Shown here: piece by piece, positions 1-8,884 of the stretch
Layout of the letters: every line of letters begins with the position of its first letter
How positions within the stretch are numbered: position 1 is the first letter of the stretch
Virus record (IMG/VR): IMGVR_UViG_3300032307_000705
Span: 1 to 64,000 of that record
DNA: 64,000 nt
Reading direction: 5' to 3' (one strand)
Source: a virus
The notes under the pieces: model-generated
What the model was told of the DNA's origin: nothing
Seen by the model: the letters and a program-made list of their open reading frames with translations, nothing else
The model's database searches: none
Program-made: the position numbers and the translations under genes

Positions 1-542
1 CGGGGTGGGCGAAAAGAATTGGAGAATTACAAACTGAAACCTATAAAAAACAATACGGGTGGGATAGGATATCAATAGTTAGACCTGCAAACGTTTATGG
101 ACCGTATGACAACTTTAATCCTGATAATGCGATGGTTGTACCTTCATTGATACGTAAAGCTCAGGAGAACGATGTTTTAGATGTTTTTGGAGATGGGTCT
201 CCAATTCGAGATTTTATTTATGCTGAAGATGTTGCAGAAGGTATGATTTTTACTGTTGAAAATAAAATCACTGAACCTGTTAACTTGGGTTCTGGAGAAG
301 GTAATTCAATTAAAGAACTTGTTGAATTAGTCATCAAATATTCAGGAAAAGATATTGATGTTAAGTGGTATACCGATGTACCGAGTGGAGATAAACAAAG
401 ATTGATGAGTATGAATAAGATGAACAAATATGGGTTCAAAAGTCATACTTCATTGGAAGAGGGTGTTAAAAAAACTACAGAGTGGTTTTTGAACAACAAA
501 GACATTTTAGATAAACGATATAATCCATTTGTGAACCATTGA
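1..542 (+). CDS. NAD-dependent sugar epimerase/dehydratase, GDP-L-fucose synthase-like (5' end missing)
   Basis: The reading frame is already open at base 3, so only the C-terminal 179 residues of an extended SDR enzyme are present. The first residues, GWAK, are the end of the catalytic YxxxK motif (Y-G-W-A-K in this subfamily). They are followed by a conserved 'RPANVYGPYDNF' segment typical of GDP-fucose synthase/WcaG-like enzymes and by the DFIYAEDVAEG motif of the substrate domain. These enzymes epimerise or reduce nucleotide-linked sugars in the cytoplasm. The next gene, of the same family, begins 2 bp later, so the two probably act in one nucleotide-sugar pathway. The Rossmann half lies outside the window, so cofactor and substrate cannot be assigned. 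Confidence 0.85.
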   Translation, partial: GWAKRIGELQTETYKKQYGWDRISIVRPANVYGPYDNFNPDNAMVVPSLIRKAQENDVLDVFGDGSPIRDFIYAEDVAEGMIFTVENKITEPVNLGSGEGNSIKELVELVIKYSGKDIDVKWYTDVPSGDKQRLMSMNKMNKYGFKSHTSLEEGVKKTTEWFLNNKDILDKRYNPFVNH

Positions 543-543
543 T

Positions 544-1497
544 ATGAGTGAATTTTTCAAAGATAAAAAGGTTGTAGTAACTGGTGGATCCGGATTCATT
601 GGTACTCATTATTTAATTGAACTTGTCAAACAAGGTGCAAAAGTTATTACTCATACTCACAAATCTCCATTACAATATACGAATGAGAGTATCATTGTTC
701 ATGAAAATTTAGACCTAACAAAGTTAGAAGATTGTTTCAAACTTGTTGAAGGTTGTGATTATGTAATTCATTGTGCGGGACAAATTGCTCATCCTTCCAC
801 AGTACCAACTGATGTACAAATTTCATTGAAACAAATCCAAATAATTGGAAATGTGTTAGAAGCATCGTACAAATCAAAAGTAAAACGATTTTTAGACCTT
901 AACAGTTCTACAGGATATCCTGACATTAGAAGACCATTAACTGAAGATGAGTTTTGGGTCGATGAACCCTATAAATCTTATTATGGTTATGGATGGATGA
1001 GAAGATACAGAGAAAAATTAATGGAACATGTGTCACGATTAGGTGATATGGAAATCTGTATCGCAAGAGGTACTGCAATATTTGGGCCTTACGACAATTT
1101 TGATTTGAAAACGTGTCACGTTGTACCGGCATTAATAAAACGATTATTGAGTGGTGAAAATCCTTTTGTAGTGTGGGGGTCACCTGATGTTGTCAGAGAC
1201 TTTTTATATGTGAAAGATGTGGTCAAAGGTGGCCTTTTGATTCTTGAGAAAGGAGAACCCATGAGGCCTTATAATTTGGGGTATGGTGGAGGTATTACTA
1301 TTGGTGAAATTGTTGATACAATTATAGAAGTAAGTGAATTAAATCCTGATGTAATTTGGGACGATTCTAAGCCAACGACAATCCCTTTCAGAGCGGTGAG
1401 TACGGAAAGAATAAACACGGAACTCGGGTTTACTCCGGAATATTCTTTCAAAGAAGGAATAACTAAAACAATTCATTGGTTTAAGGGTCATGATTGA
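544..1497 (+). CDS. NAD-dependent epimerase/dehydratase with altered catalytic motif
   Basis: This 317-residue extended SDR protein starts with a Rossmann glycine motif (TGGSGFIG, about residues 14-21). It has the later 'FGPYDNF' and 'RDFLYVKDVVKG' segments of sugar-nucleotide epimerases. Its length is normal for the family. The expected YxxxK motif reads Y-G-W-M-R, so the catalytic lysine is replaced by arginine, whereas the preceding paralogue ends this motif with lysine. It may have weakened or changed activity, or act as a partner subunit. It overlaps the following gene by 8 bp, consistent with translational coupling in a sugar-biosynthesis operon. Confidence 0.85.
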   Translation: MSEFFKDKKVVVTGGSGFIGTHYLIELVKQGAKVITHTHKSPLQYTNESIIVHENLDLTKLEDCFKLVEGCDYVIHCAGQIAHPSTVPTDVQISLKQIQIIGNVLEASYKSKVKRFLDLNSSTGYPDIRRPLTEDEFWVDEPYKSYYGYGWMRRYREKLMEHVSRLGDMEICIARGTAIFGPYDNFDLKTCHVVPALIKRLLSGENPFVVWGSPDVVRDFLYVKDVVKGGLLILEKGEPMRPYNLGYGGGITIGEIVDTIIEVSELNPDVIWDDSKPTTIPFRAVSTERINTELGFTPEYSFKEGITKTIHWFKGHD

Positions 1498-2665
1498 TTA
1501 TAGGTTTCATAAAAGTGTTTTATTAATTAATCCCTCTGGAAGTTATACTGATATTAGAGAGATAAGTAATCTGATAGATGAAATAAAACCTGAGAGTCAT
1601 GCAATAGTTTGGCATCCTTGGGAAGCAGTCGACGAAAGATTTATAAGTTATCTAACTCACGATTATGTAAATAATCCAAATCATTCTGAAGATTTCCAAA
1701 ATTTTGAAGATACTTTGGTAAAAAATAATATTAAGTGTTACTTACTTGTTGGATGTGATTATAGTAACGCATATTCAAATATTAAAACAAATCCACTAAA
1801 AAACTTTGAAGTTTTATTTTGGCCTACAGTATTACTTCATTACACATTTTATGGAATGGTCAATTTTTATGGTAAAACCCCTTCGGAGTTATTTAATCAA
1901 TATAGACCAATTGATAAACTTTATCTGAACCTAAATAACCATGAAAGGAGCCATAGGGCTAAATTATTGGATTATTTATATAAATTCGAATTGTTCGATT
2001 ATGGGATAAATACGTGGCAACATTCTGATTTCGATACATGGCATTTCAAGTATTTCACACCAAGGAAGTTATCATTCGATGACTTTTATGATTTACCCGA
2101 CGATGCTCCTAAACGTGTATTTTCAGAAAAATTACTGAATGCTCCTAATTTAATTGATATTGTTACGGAAACTTACCCGTACCTTACGCACCATCATGAA
2201 TTTCCTGAATTGACTACAGAATTTATGTTTCATACTGAAAAAACATTTAGGAGTATTTTATTCGGTAAACCTTTTTTAGTATTGGGGGCTAAAGGCCAAA
2301 ATACCAATTTATATAAGTATAACTTTGGATTATATGGGGATATTTTTGATTATGAATTTGATAAGGCTAGTTTAATCTCTTCAAGATGTTTTGGGATAAT
2401 CGATAATCTGTACTCGATAAAAAACAAAAATTTTGGGGAAGTCCGAGATAGCGTGATGGGTTTATCACAGTCAAATATTGACACGGCGACGGGAATTGTT
2501 TATAATGATGAGTATATTCCAAATCAGTTAAAAACTATAATCAAAGAAAACAAAGATGAATATAAAATATTACTTCGGGACTTTGATAGTAATTATAATG
2601 GATCGTTTGGATTACCGGATAACTGGAGTTTAACTGAAAAAATTTTCAAAGAAATATATCAATGA
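1490..2665 (+). CDS. Putative glycosyltransferase, GT10-like C-terminal signature
   Basis: This 391-residue soluble protein has no certain family match by eye. Near residues 150-165 it has 'NNHERSHRAKLLDYL', and about residues 225-265 carry 'IVTETYPYL...HTEKTFRSILFGKPFLVLG'. The order of an Arg-rich N-R segment, then E-T, then TEK and a hydrophobic 'KPFLVLG' resembles the nucleotide-sugar-binding half of GT10 fucosyltransferase-like enzymes. The gene at 5362-6549 has the same arrangement and is probably a paralogue. It lies between sugar-nucleotide enzymes, with 8-bp and 4-bp overlaps to its neighbours. A sugar-transfer role is inference; the N-terminal 140 residues are unassigned. Confidence 0.45.
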   Translation: MIDYRFHKSVLLINPSGSYTDIREISNLIDEIKPESHAIVWHPWEAVDERFISYLTHDYVNNPNHSEDFQNFEDTLVKNNIKCYLLVGCDYSNAYSNIKTNPLKNFEVLFWPTVLLHYTFYGMVNFYGKTPSELFNQYRPIDKLYLNLNNHERSHRAKLLDYLYKFELFDYGINTWQHSDFDTWHFKYFTPRKLSFDDFYDLPDDAPKRVFSEKLLNAPNLIDIVTETYPYLTHHHEFPELTTEFMFHTEKTFRSILFGKPFLVLGAKGQNTNLYKYNFGLYGDIFDYEFDKASLISSRCFGIIDNLYSIKNKNFGEVRDSVMGLSQSNIDTATGIVYNDEYIPNQLKTIIKENKDEYKILLRDFDSNYNGSFGLPDNWSLTEKIFKEIYQ

Positions 2666-3669
2666 ATGTATTAATCACAGGTGTTTTAGGGATGGTCGGA
2701 TCTCATATGGTTGATTTTCTTTTGGAAAAACCAAATGTAAAAATATATGGATTTTGTCGATGGAATGAGTCTATGGATAACATAGAACATTTGACAGATA
2801 TTATTAATACTGGTGATAGAATTAAATTAATCTATGGAGATTTGAATGACTTTAGTTCTATTGTTAACGCGATTGATATATCTAAACCCGATTATGTTTT
2901 TCATCTTGGGGCTCAATCCTATCCCCAAACCAGTTTTGATTCTCCAATCGAAACATTACAAACAAATATAATTGGTACTGCAAATTTATTAGAAGCTCTT
3001 AGAAAATCTCAGTATAAAGATGCTTTCATACATGTATGTGCGTCAAGTGAGATTTTTGGTAGGGTTAGTAAAGATAAATTACCTATCAATGAAGAATGTT
3101 CATTACATCCCGCCTCACCCTATGCAATATCTAAGGTGGGTACCGATTTGATTGGTCGGTATTATGGGGAGGCTTATAGTATGAAGGTGATGACAACTAG
3201 AATGTTTACACATACAGGTCCAAGGAGAGGAGATGTATTTCATGAATCTACATTTGCAAAACAAATTGCGATGATAGAATATGGGTTACAAGAACCAAAA
3301 ATATTTGTGGGTAATTTGGACTCACTTAGGACATACGCCGATGTTAGGGATGCTGTCAGAGCATATTGGATGTTATTAAATATTAATCCATCTGCTGGTG
3401 CATATTATAATATTGGTGGGTCTTATACTTGTAAAGTTGGTGATACGTTGAATTATCTATTATCAAAATCTACGGTTAAGAATATAGAAGTAGTAGTTGA
3501 CCAAAATAGATTACGGCCCATAGATGCGGATTTACAAATACCTGATACAACTAAATTCAGAGAAATGACTGGGTGGGAGCCCAAAATAGACTTCAATCAA
3601 ACAATGGATGACCTATTAGAATATTGGAGAGAAAGAATAAATAAAGGACGAAAATTTTTGAACAGATAA
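2662..3669 (+). CDS. GDP-mannose 4,6-dehydratase / RMD-like SDR enzyme
   Basis: A 335-residue extended SDR with an N-terminal GVLGMVGSH nucleotide-binding motif. It has an 'SSEIFG' catalytic Ser segment and an intact Y-A-I-S-K (YxxxK) motif preceded by 'HPASP'. The 'RMFTHTGPRRG' segment is characteristic of the GDP-mannose 4,6-dehydratase and GDP-6-deoxy-D-mannose reductase branch. The product would be a GDP-deoxyhexose precursor (the GDP-fucose or rhamnose route), matching the GDP-fucose-synthase-like gene at the window's left end. The start overlaps the previous stop as ATGA. Dehydratase and reductase cannot be separated with confidence by eye. Confidence 0.85.
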   Translation: MNVLITGVLGMVGSHMVDFLLEKPNVKIYGFCRWNESMDNIEHLTDIINTGDRIKLIYGDLNDFSSIVNAIDISKPDYVFHLGAQSYPQTSFDSPIETLQTNIIGTANLLEALRKSQYKDAFIHVCASSEIFGRVSKDKLPINEECSLHPASPYAISKVGTDLIGRYYGEAYSMKVMTTRMFTHTGPRRGDVFHESTFAKQIAMIEYGLQEPKIFVGNLDSLRTYADVRDAVRAYWMLLNINPSAGAYYNIGGSYTCKVGDTLNYLLSKSTVKNIEVVVDQNRLRPIDADLQIPDTTKFREMTGWEPKIDFNQTMDDLLEYWRERINKGRKFLNR

Positions 3670-3670
3670 T

Positions 3671-4078
3671 ATGGAGAAGAGAAAATACTTGCCAACACTT
3701 GCCGAGTTAATTGATAGACTCAGTATTTCACAATTAAAAGAAGTTTTTATTCCCGAACACAAAGAGGAATATGCTCAAGAAATTAGAGACATCGAACACG
3801 ACATTGATTTGATTCTTAAAGAACATAATGGTGTTATTGACGCAAAGACCGTGAGGTCTATTGTTGTTTTAGCCCAAACAAACTTACACATTTGGCACAA
3901 CGAGTCCAACTATCGTAAGGGAATCAAAGAAGGTAATAATTTGGAGTTGACACACGGATTAAACGGAGTTCGTAATACCGCAAAAAATAGAATACAAGAA
4001 ATTGTAGGTGGTAGAAAAGACTATAAAACTGATTGTTTGGCTGCGGAGTTTAAGGATTGGGGTATCAGTTGGGAGTAA
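3671..4078 (+). CDS. Conserved phage protein of unknown function
   Basis: A 135-residue, probably helical, charged protein beginning '[19 protein letters not shown]'. Proteins with this kind of N-terminus occur in T4-like marine phages, to my recollection, but no function is known to me. It has no signal peptide, membrane segment or recognisable catalytic motif. It starts 1 bp after the stop of the dehydratase gene and belongs to the same transcription unit. Its composition differs from the sugar enzymes around it, so it may be a core phage gene around which the cassette was inserted. Confidence 0.75.
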   Translation: MEKRKYLPTLAELIDRLSISQLKEVFIPEHKEEYAQEIRDIEHDIDLILKEHNGVIDAKTVRSIVVLAQTNLHIWHNESNYRKGIKEGNNLELTHGLNGVRNTAKNRIQEIVGGRKDYKTDCLAAEFKDWGISWE

Positions 4079-4088
4079 ACTAAGTAAT

Positions 4089-4700
4089 ATGTTAGATAGA
4101 GTTACACAGGAATTGAACGAACAGGGATATTCTGTAATCGATAATTTTTTGCCCAATGATTATGCGAATAATTTACATGAGTTATTTGTTAATGCGAGCA
4201 CGTGGGAAAAAAACTTACAGAAAAGAGAAAACCATTATTCACACGTATTCAAAACCGAGTCACCCACACTACCAAATGAAACAGAAGTTTATACTTCAAG
4301 TTTTAGTAGGTCTTCTGATTTAGAGAAAGATGATTACATATCGAAAATATTCGAAGATTACTTTGTTGATACCCTTGAAAAAGTATCACCATTTATCTTG
4401 AATCAATTTGACATTAGATGTTATAAACTTGATAGTGGTGACCATTACAGGATGCATATGGACGACTACGCAGGAAAAATTAATTTAATCTATTATGTAA
4501 ACAAAGAATGGATTTGGGACTGGGGTGGTATTCTTAACATTTGTTCTGAGGTAGATGAAGAGTTTAATCAACAAATTTTCCCTAAATTCAATAGAGTTGT
4601 ACTCTTGAATAATAAAGTTTTCAGACAACCACACTTTGTTAGCACTGTCCAAGATTATGCTAAAACACCAAGATTCAGTATAGTATCATTTAATAAGTAA
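4089..4700 (+). CDS. 2OG-Fe(II) oxygenase family protein
   Basis: A 203-residue protein from the ATG at 4089. The frame is open further upstream, but that part overlaps the preceding gene. The double-stranded beta-helix signature is visible: 'HYRMHMDD' supplies the HxD iron ligands, a distal 'QPHFVSTV' supplies the second His, and 'RFSIVSF' near the C-terminus contains the Arg that binds 2-oxoglutarate. Such prolyl-hydroxylase-like enzymes hydroxylate proteins or small molecules. It lies between sugar-nucleotide genes and a TPP-enzyme subunit, so a small-molecule or glycan substrate is as likely as a protein. Confidence 0.8.
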   Translation: MLDRVTQELNEQGYSVIDNFLPNDYANNLHELFVNASTWEKNLQKRENHYSHVFKTESPTLPNETEVYTSSFSRSSDLEKDDYISKIFEDYFVDTLEKVSPFILNQFDIRCYKLDSGDHYRMHMDDYAGKINLIYYVNKEWIWDWGGILNICSEVDEEFNQQIFPKFNRVVLLNNKVFRQPHFVSTVQDYAKTPRFSIVSFNK

Positions 4701-4722
4701 TTTCAAAATTCTTCAGAATACC

Positions 4723-5352
4723 ATGATAAAAAATTTAGAACAGTATCCAATAGTTAGAGAACACAACTGGAATGAAGAAGAACTTATTCATTTTGAAAAT
4801 AAAATAGTTGAAAGTTGGGAAACTGGTAAAATACGAGGTCCTGTTCATTTAAGTGGAGGTAATGAAAAACATCTTATTGAAATCTTCAAAAGAATTTCAG
4901 AGAATGATTGGGTATTTTCAACATGGAGGTCTCATTATCATGCTTTACTTAAAGGAGTATCACCTGATTGGTTAGAATCAGAAATTTTGGATGGAAGATC
5001 CATTAGTATCATTAATAGAGAAAAAAAATTTTATAGTTCTGCGATTGTTGGTGGAATAATTCCAATTGCGACTGGTGTTGCAATGTCCAATAAACGAGAT
5101 AATAAGAATGATATCGTTTGGTGTTTCATTGGGGACATGACTTTTGAGACAGGTACTTTTATGGAAAACTACAAATATATAAAAAACTTTGAGTTACCTG
5201 TTAGATTTGTTGTTGAAGATAATGGAGTTTCTACAAATACCCCAACAATCGAGACATGGGGTAAAAAATTAGAGGTCCCGAATGATGTGGTTTATTACGA
5301 ATATGAAAAACATTGGCCTCATTATGGAACAGGTAAGTGGGTTGTATTTTAA
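4723..5352 (+). CDS. TPP-dependent dehydrogenase/transketolase-like alpha subunit (PP domain)
   Basis: A 209-residue protein resembling the E1-alpha subunit of 2-oxo-acid dehydrogenases. It has 'STWRSHYHALLKG', then 'SAIVGGIIPIATGVAMS', and the thiamine-diphosphate motif starting GDM (where GDG is usual) at about residue 139 and ending at 'VVEDNG' about 30 residues later. Usual E1-alpha proteins are 320-360 residues, so this is a minimal version. A matching pyrimidine-domain subunit lies at 6549-7076. Together they would bind TPP and act on a 2-oxo acid or ketose. The substrate is unknown; sugar or phosphonate/sulfonate chemistry is possible given the neighbours. Confidence 0.75.
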   Translation: MIKNLEQYPIVREHNWNEEELIHFENKIVESWETGKIRGPVHLSGGNEKHLIEIFKRISENDWVFSTWRSHYHALLKGVSPDWLESEILDGRSISIINREKKFYSSAIVGGIIPIATGVAMSNKRDNKNDIVWCFIGDMTFETGTFMENYKYIKNFELPVRFVVEDNGVSTNTPTIETWGKKLEVPNDVVYYEYEKHWPHYGTGKWVVF

Positions 5353-5361
5353 TTGAAGATT

Positions 5362-6549
5362 ATGAAGTATTTTAATTTATTGTTTGATAGTAATATCGAA
5401 AACGAAAAGGAACATATTTTTAACACTTTGACTGCTAACAAAGTTGACGAGATTAAAATGATTGATATTAATAATTTTGAGATTGACTCCGAACAAAAAT
5501 ATTATTCATTTACAATAACAGGAACTTATATGGAAAATTTCCAATCACTTCCTGCGTCCTCAAAAGTAAAAGAGTTAATGAAATCGTACTCCAATTGCTT
5601 TCTTGTTATTTTAGCGGAACATGAGTCCGACAATGGAAACGTAATAAAACTTATTGAAAAATATTGTAATGAAGAATCGATTAATTCGAATCAGGTAATT
5701 GCAATCAATGGAAATCAGAAAATAAAAAAATTAATCAATGAGTTAGATAGTAAAGTTGTTGGACATACTTCAAATAGGTTACCTTATGTGGCGGTCGAAG
5801 GAATGACCTCATTCAAGTACGAATTTCAAAAAGACAAAGAATCATTTTTTATGTGCTATAACAGAATGTTAAAACCACATAGAGTGTCTCTGTTGGCGTT
5901 ACTGAAAAGAGAAGGGATATTAGATGAAGTTGATTGGACAATGTTACGTGGTAATGAATTGAATGAACGATTCTCCGATCCAGATGGAACACCATCATTC
6001 AATTTATTTTTTGAAGTTTTTGATAGAGACGACTTCAAAGAATATTATAATGAAATATTATTTCTTCAAAAATCAGGGGTTAAAAAAAGTAGGTTTGAAG
6101 AAGAATATAGAGTTGACCAACCACCTTACTTCATTGACTTTTATAAAACATATGAAATGAATCCTTATAGAAATTCATATGTTAATATTGTTACCGAAAC
6201 TGGTTACATATCCACAGATGTAATTCATATTACGGAAAAATCATTGATGCCAATTTATTATTCTCAAATTCCTTTGATATTGGCTAATTTTGAACATAAT
6301 AAGTTCTTGAAAGAAAGATATGATTTTGATTTGTTTGAGGATATTATTGATTATTCTTATGACAATGAAAAAGACCCGAGAAAACGGATTTTTATGTTTG
6401 TTGATGAAGTGAAAAGATTAAATTCTATCAAAGACGAAATAATTAATTTTTATAAAAATAATCAGGAAAGATTTGAACTTAATAAGAAAAAAGTTACAAG
6501 TATATTACAAGATGATACCGATTACAAGTTTTTCAAAAGTTTAATATAA
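5362..6549 (+). CDS. Putative glycosyltransferase, GT10-like, paralogue of the 1490-2665 gene
   Basis: A 395-residue protein from the ATG at 5362; a TTG 9 bp upstream is possible but less likely. In its second half it has 'FMCYNRMLKPHRVSLLALL', then 'VNIVTETGYIS', 'HITEKSLMPIYYSQIPLILA' and 'FDLFEDIIDYSYD'. The VTET...TEK...P-L-I/V-L pattern followed by an F-x-D-I-x-D-Y element is shared with 1490-2665 and resembles the donor-binding region of GT10-like enzymes. It is inserted between the two TPP-enzyme subunit genes. The N-terminal 130 residues are unassigned. The glycosyltransferase call is inference. Confidence 0.45.
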   Translation: MKYFNLLFDSNIENEKEHIFNTLTANKVDEIKMIDINNFEIDSEQKYYSFTITGTYMENFQSLPASSKVKELMKSYSNCFLVILAEHESDNGNVIKLIEKYCNEESINSNQVIAINGNQKIKKLINELDSKVVGHTSNRLPYVAVEGMTSFKYEFQKDKESFFMCYNRMLKPHRVSLLALLKREGILDEVDWTMLRGNELNERFSDPDGTPSFNLFFEVFDRDDFKEYYNEILFLQKSGVKKSRFEEEYRVDQPPYFIDFYKTYEMNPYRNSYVNIVTETGYISTDVIHITEKSLMPIYYSQIPLILANFEHNKFLKERYDFDLFEDIIDYSYDNEKDPRKRIFMFVDEVKRLNSIKDEIINFYKNNQERFELNKKKVTSILQDDTDYKFFKSLI

Positions 6550-7076
6550 TGGAATACAAAGATTCATTAACAATCGCAATGACAAAGTTAGGAAAAATGG
6601 ATAATACTATTTTTCTTGGGCAACAGATATTATTTCCGGGAAACCCGATGAGTTCAACTTTGGTCGATGTTCCAAAAGAAAAAATGATTGAATTACCGGT
6701 GATGGAAGATTCTCAAATGGGAATGTCTTTGGGTATGGCAATGACAGGGAAATTTGTGATTACATTTTATCCGAGATGGGACTTTTTGATTTGCGCTGCT
6801 AATCAATTAATAAACCATGTTGATAAGATGGAATTAATGAGTAATGGTCAGTGGAAACCAAATATGATTATTAGAGTCGGTAAAGGATCGGAAATACCTT
6901 TGAATCCAGGCCCTCAACACAGAAATAATTATTTCAAAGAGTTTCAGTCAATAACTCACACAATAAAATTCTTTGATTGTTTGACTGCGGATGATGTTAA
7001 AACCGCTTATGGCCACGCAATAAATGAGGGAGGGATAACCTTAATTAATGAATATCCCGAAAAATACAATTCATAA
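6549..7076 (+). CDS. TPP-dependent enzyme beta subunit, pyrimidine domain only
   Basis: A 175-residue protein resembling the first half of E1-beta or the transketolase pyrimidine-binding domain. 'MIELPVMEDSQMGMSLGMAMTGK' (about residues 47-69) contains the Glu that activates the thiamine aminopyrimidine ring. 'YPRWDFLICAANQLINHVDKM' matches the following helix region. The usual C-terminal transketolase domain is absent; ordinary E1-beta is about 325 residues. It overlaps the upstream stop by one base (TAATG) and is followed directly by the carbamoyltransferase. It is probably the partner of the alpha-like subunit at 4723-5352. Confidence 0.75.
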   Translation: MEYKDSLTIAMTKLGKMDNTIFLGQQILFPGNPMSSTLVDVPKEKMIELPVMEDSQMGMSLGMAMTGKFVITFYPRWDFLICAANQLINHVDKMELMSNGQWKPNMIIRVGKGSEIPLNPGPQHRNNYFKEFQSITHTIKFFDCLTADDVKTAYGHAINEGGITLINEYPEKYNS

Positions 7077-8743
7077 TGTACGTACTTGGCATTTCATCTT
7101 TTTATCACGATTCATCCGCCTGTCTATTCAAAGACGGGGAGTTGGTGTTTGCTTGTGAAGAGGAAAAATTTACGGGAATTAAACATGATAGTTCTTTTCC
7201 AATTAATACAATTGAATACATCTTTAGTCATTATAGTATAACTTATGATGATATTGAAATGGTGTGTTATTATGAGGACCTCAATCTGAAACTAAAAAGA
7301 GTATTGAGTAACATCAAGAAAAACTTTTTTAGATCACCAAAATATTCTTTGAAATCTTTAGTTAAAATCTTGAAAAATATCTCAGATGTAAATAAACATT
7401 TGAGACCATTTAAGGGAAGAGTATTTTACTCCGAACACCATTTGGCTCATCAGTATTATTCTTTTTTCACTTCCGATTTTGAAAGGGCTATCTGTTTGTC
7501 TATTGATGGTGTTGGTGAAATTGATACCTTGTCTTTTGGGTTAGCGGATGATGATGGAATTGAATATCATGATTTGGGGAAATATCCACATTCATTAGGT
7601 CTTTATTATTCTACAATGACTTCTTATTTGGGGTTCAAACCAAATGAGGGGGAATATAAATTAATGGGATTAGCATCATACGGAGACCCGCAAGAGTATA
7701 TTGAAAAAGTTAGAAGTTTAATAGAATTCAAAGAGGGAGAATTAATCTGTGATATGAATGTTTTTTGTTGGGATAAGTCAGAAAAATTGATGTTCAACGA
7801 AAAACTAATAGAGCATTTAGGGATTTCACCAAGATTAACTGAAGAAGAAATTACTACAATTCATCAAAATTTAGCAGCGGCAGTTCAACTAAGATACGAA
7901 GAAGTTTTATTCGATATTATCAGAAGTTTGAAAAATCTTGGTAGTAATAATCTATGCTTAGGAGGTGGTTCGGCATATAATGGTACTGCGAATGGGAAGA
8001 TAGTATCCAATTCGGATTTTGAAAAAATTTGGATACCAGTTGCTCCATCTGACGCTGGATCCTGTGTTGGCGCTTGTATTCATTACCTTGTACAAAATAA
8101 AAAATTAACAAAAAGAGTTACCAAGAATCCTTTTTTGGGACCAAAGTACGATGTTGAATTTTATTTGGGTCACATTAAAAATTTGAACTTTTTTGAAATT
8201 CACGATTACAATAGATTAATAAAATACGTTGCAGAAAAAATACATGAGGGTAAAGTAGTTGGGTGGTATAGAGATAGAATCGAATTCGGAGCAAGAGCAT
8301 TAGGACATAGGTCTATTTTAGCCGACCCTACAGTTCCTGATATGAAATCCAGAATTAATAGATTGATTAAGAAAAGAGAAGGATTTCGTCCTTTTGCTCC
8401 TATGGTCACGAAAGAAAAACAACATAAGTTTTTTCATACGATTGATGATGTTCCATACATGAATCAAATTGTTAAAGTTAGAGAAGAATATGTTGATAAA
8501 TTATTAGCGGTTGTTCATGTGGACGGAACCTCAAGGATTCAAACTGTCTATAAAAATACTGTTATTCACGATTTATTAACTGAGTTTGAAAAACTAAGCG
8601 GATACCCAATTATATTGAATACATCCTTTAACATCAAAGATAAAACAATGGTACTGACTCCGTGTGATGCGATAGAAACCTTCAAGGACACTGACTTAGA
8701 TCTGTTAGTTTTGGATAATTATATAATACACAAAATACTATGA
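7076..8743 (+). CDS. Carbamoyltransferase, NodU/CmcH family
   Basis: A full-length 555-residue carbamoyltransferase. The N-terminal ASKHA-like domain begins 'YVLGISSFYHDSSACL' and includes the 'EHHLAHQYYSF' metal-binding histidines and the 'LSIDGVGE' segment. The C-terminal YrdC-like domain has 'EFGARALGHRSILADP' at about residues 402-417 and 'GFRPFAPMV'. Family members transfer a carbamoyl group from carbamoyl phosphate to a hydroxyl on sugars, Nod factors or antibiotics via carbamoyl-adenylate. In this operon the likely acceptor is a sugar. It overlaps the tiny downstream gene as ATGA. Confidence 0.92.
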   Translation: MYVLGISSFYHDSSACLFKDGELVFACEEEKFTGIKHDSSFPINTIEYIFSHYSITYDDIEMVCYYEDLNLKLKRVLSNIKKNFFRSPKYSLKSLVKILKNISDVNKHLRPFKGRVFYSEHHLAHQYYSFFTSDFERAICLSIDGVGEIDTLSFGLADDDGIEYHDLGKYPHSLGLYYSTMTSYLGFKPNEGEYKLMGLASYGDPQEYIEKVRSLIEFKEGELICDMNVFCWDKSEKLMFNEKLIEHLGISPRLTEEEITTIHQNLAAAVQLRYEEVLFDIIRSLKNLGSNNLCLGGGSAYNGTANGKIVSNSDFEKIWIPVAPSDAGSCVGACIHYLVQNKKLTKRVTKNPFLGPKYDVEFYLGHIKNLNFFEIHDYNRLIKYVAEKIHEGKVVGWYRDRIEFGARALGHRSILADPTVPDMKSRINRLIKKREGFRPFAPMVTKEKQHKFFHTIDDVPYMNQIVKVREEYVDKLLAVVHVDGTSRIQTVYKNTVIHDLLTEFEKLSGYPIILNTSFNIKDKTMVLTPCDAIETFKDTDLDLLVLDNYIIHKIL

Positions 8744-8856
8744 AAACAATTATTGATTGGTTTTTGAAAAAAATCAAAGATCGCAAACGGAAAAAAGAAT
8801 TAAAGAAGAAAATCGAAGAGTTGAAAAAAAGAGATCCTTTTATTTACAACCATTAA
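8740..8856 (+). CDS. Tiny basic phage protein
   Basis: A 38-residue ORF starting within the carbamoyltransferase stop (ATGA overlap). The sequence is mostly Lys/Arg/Glu helix and ends in 'KKRDPFIYNH', a type of ending I associate with small proteins of T4-like marine phages. The overlap and the absence of another candidate in this stretch support translation. Function is unknown. Confidence 0.6.
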   Translation: MKTIIDWFLKKIKDRKRKKELKKKIEELKKRDPFIYNH

Positions 8857-8884
8857 ATTTGATTATTAGATAATATGAATTTAT

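Noticed and set aside
4008-4088. Longer N-terminus for the first 2OG oxygenase
   Set aside because: It overlaps the end of the preceding gene and encodes no family-like sequence; the ATG at 4089 is adequate.
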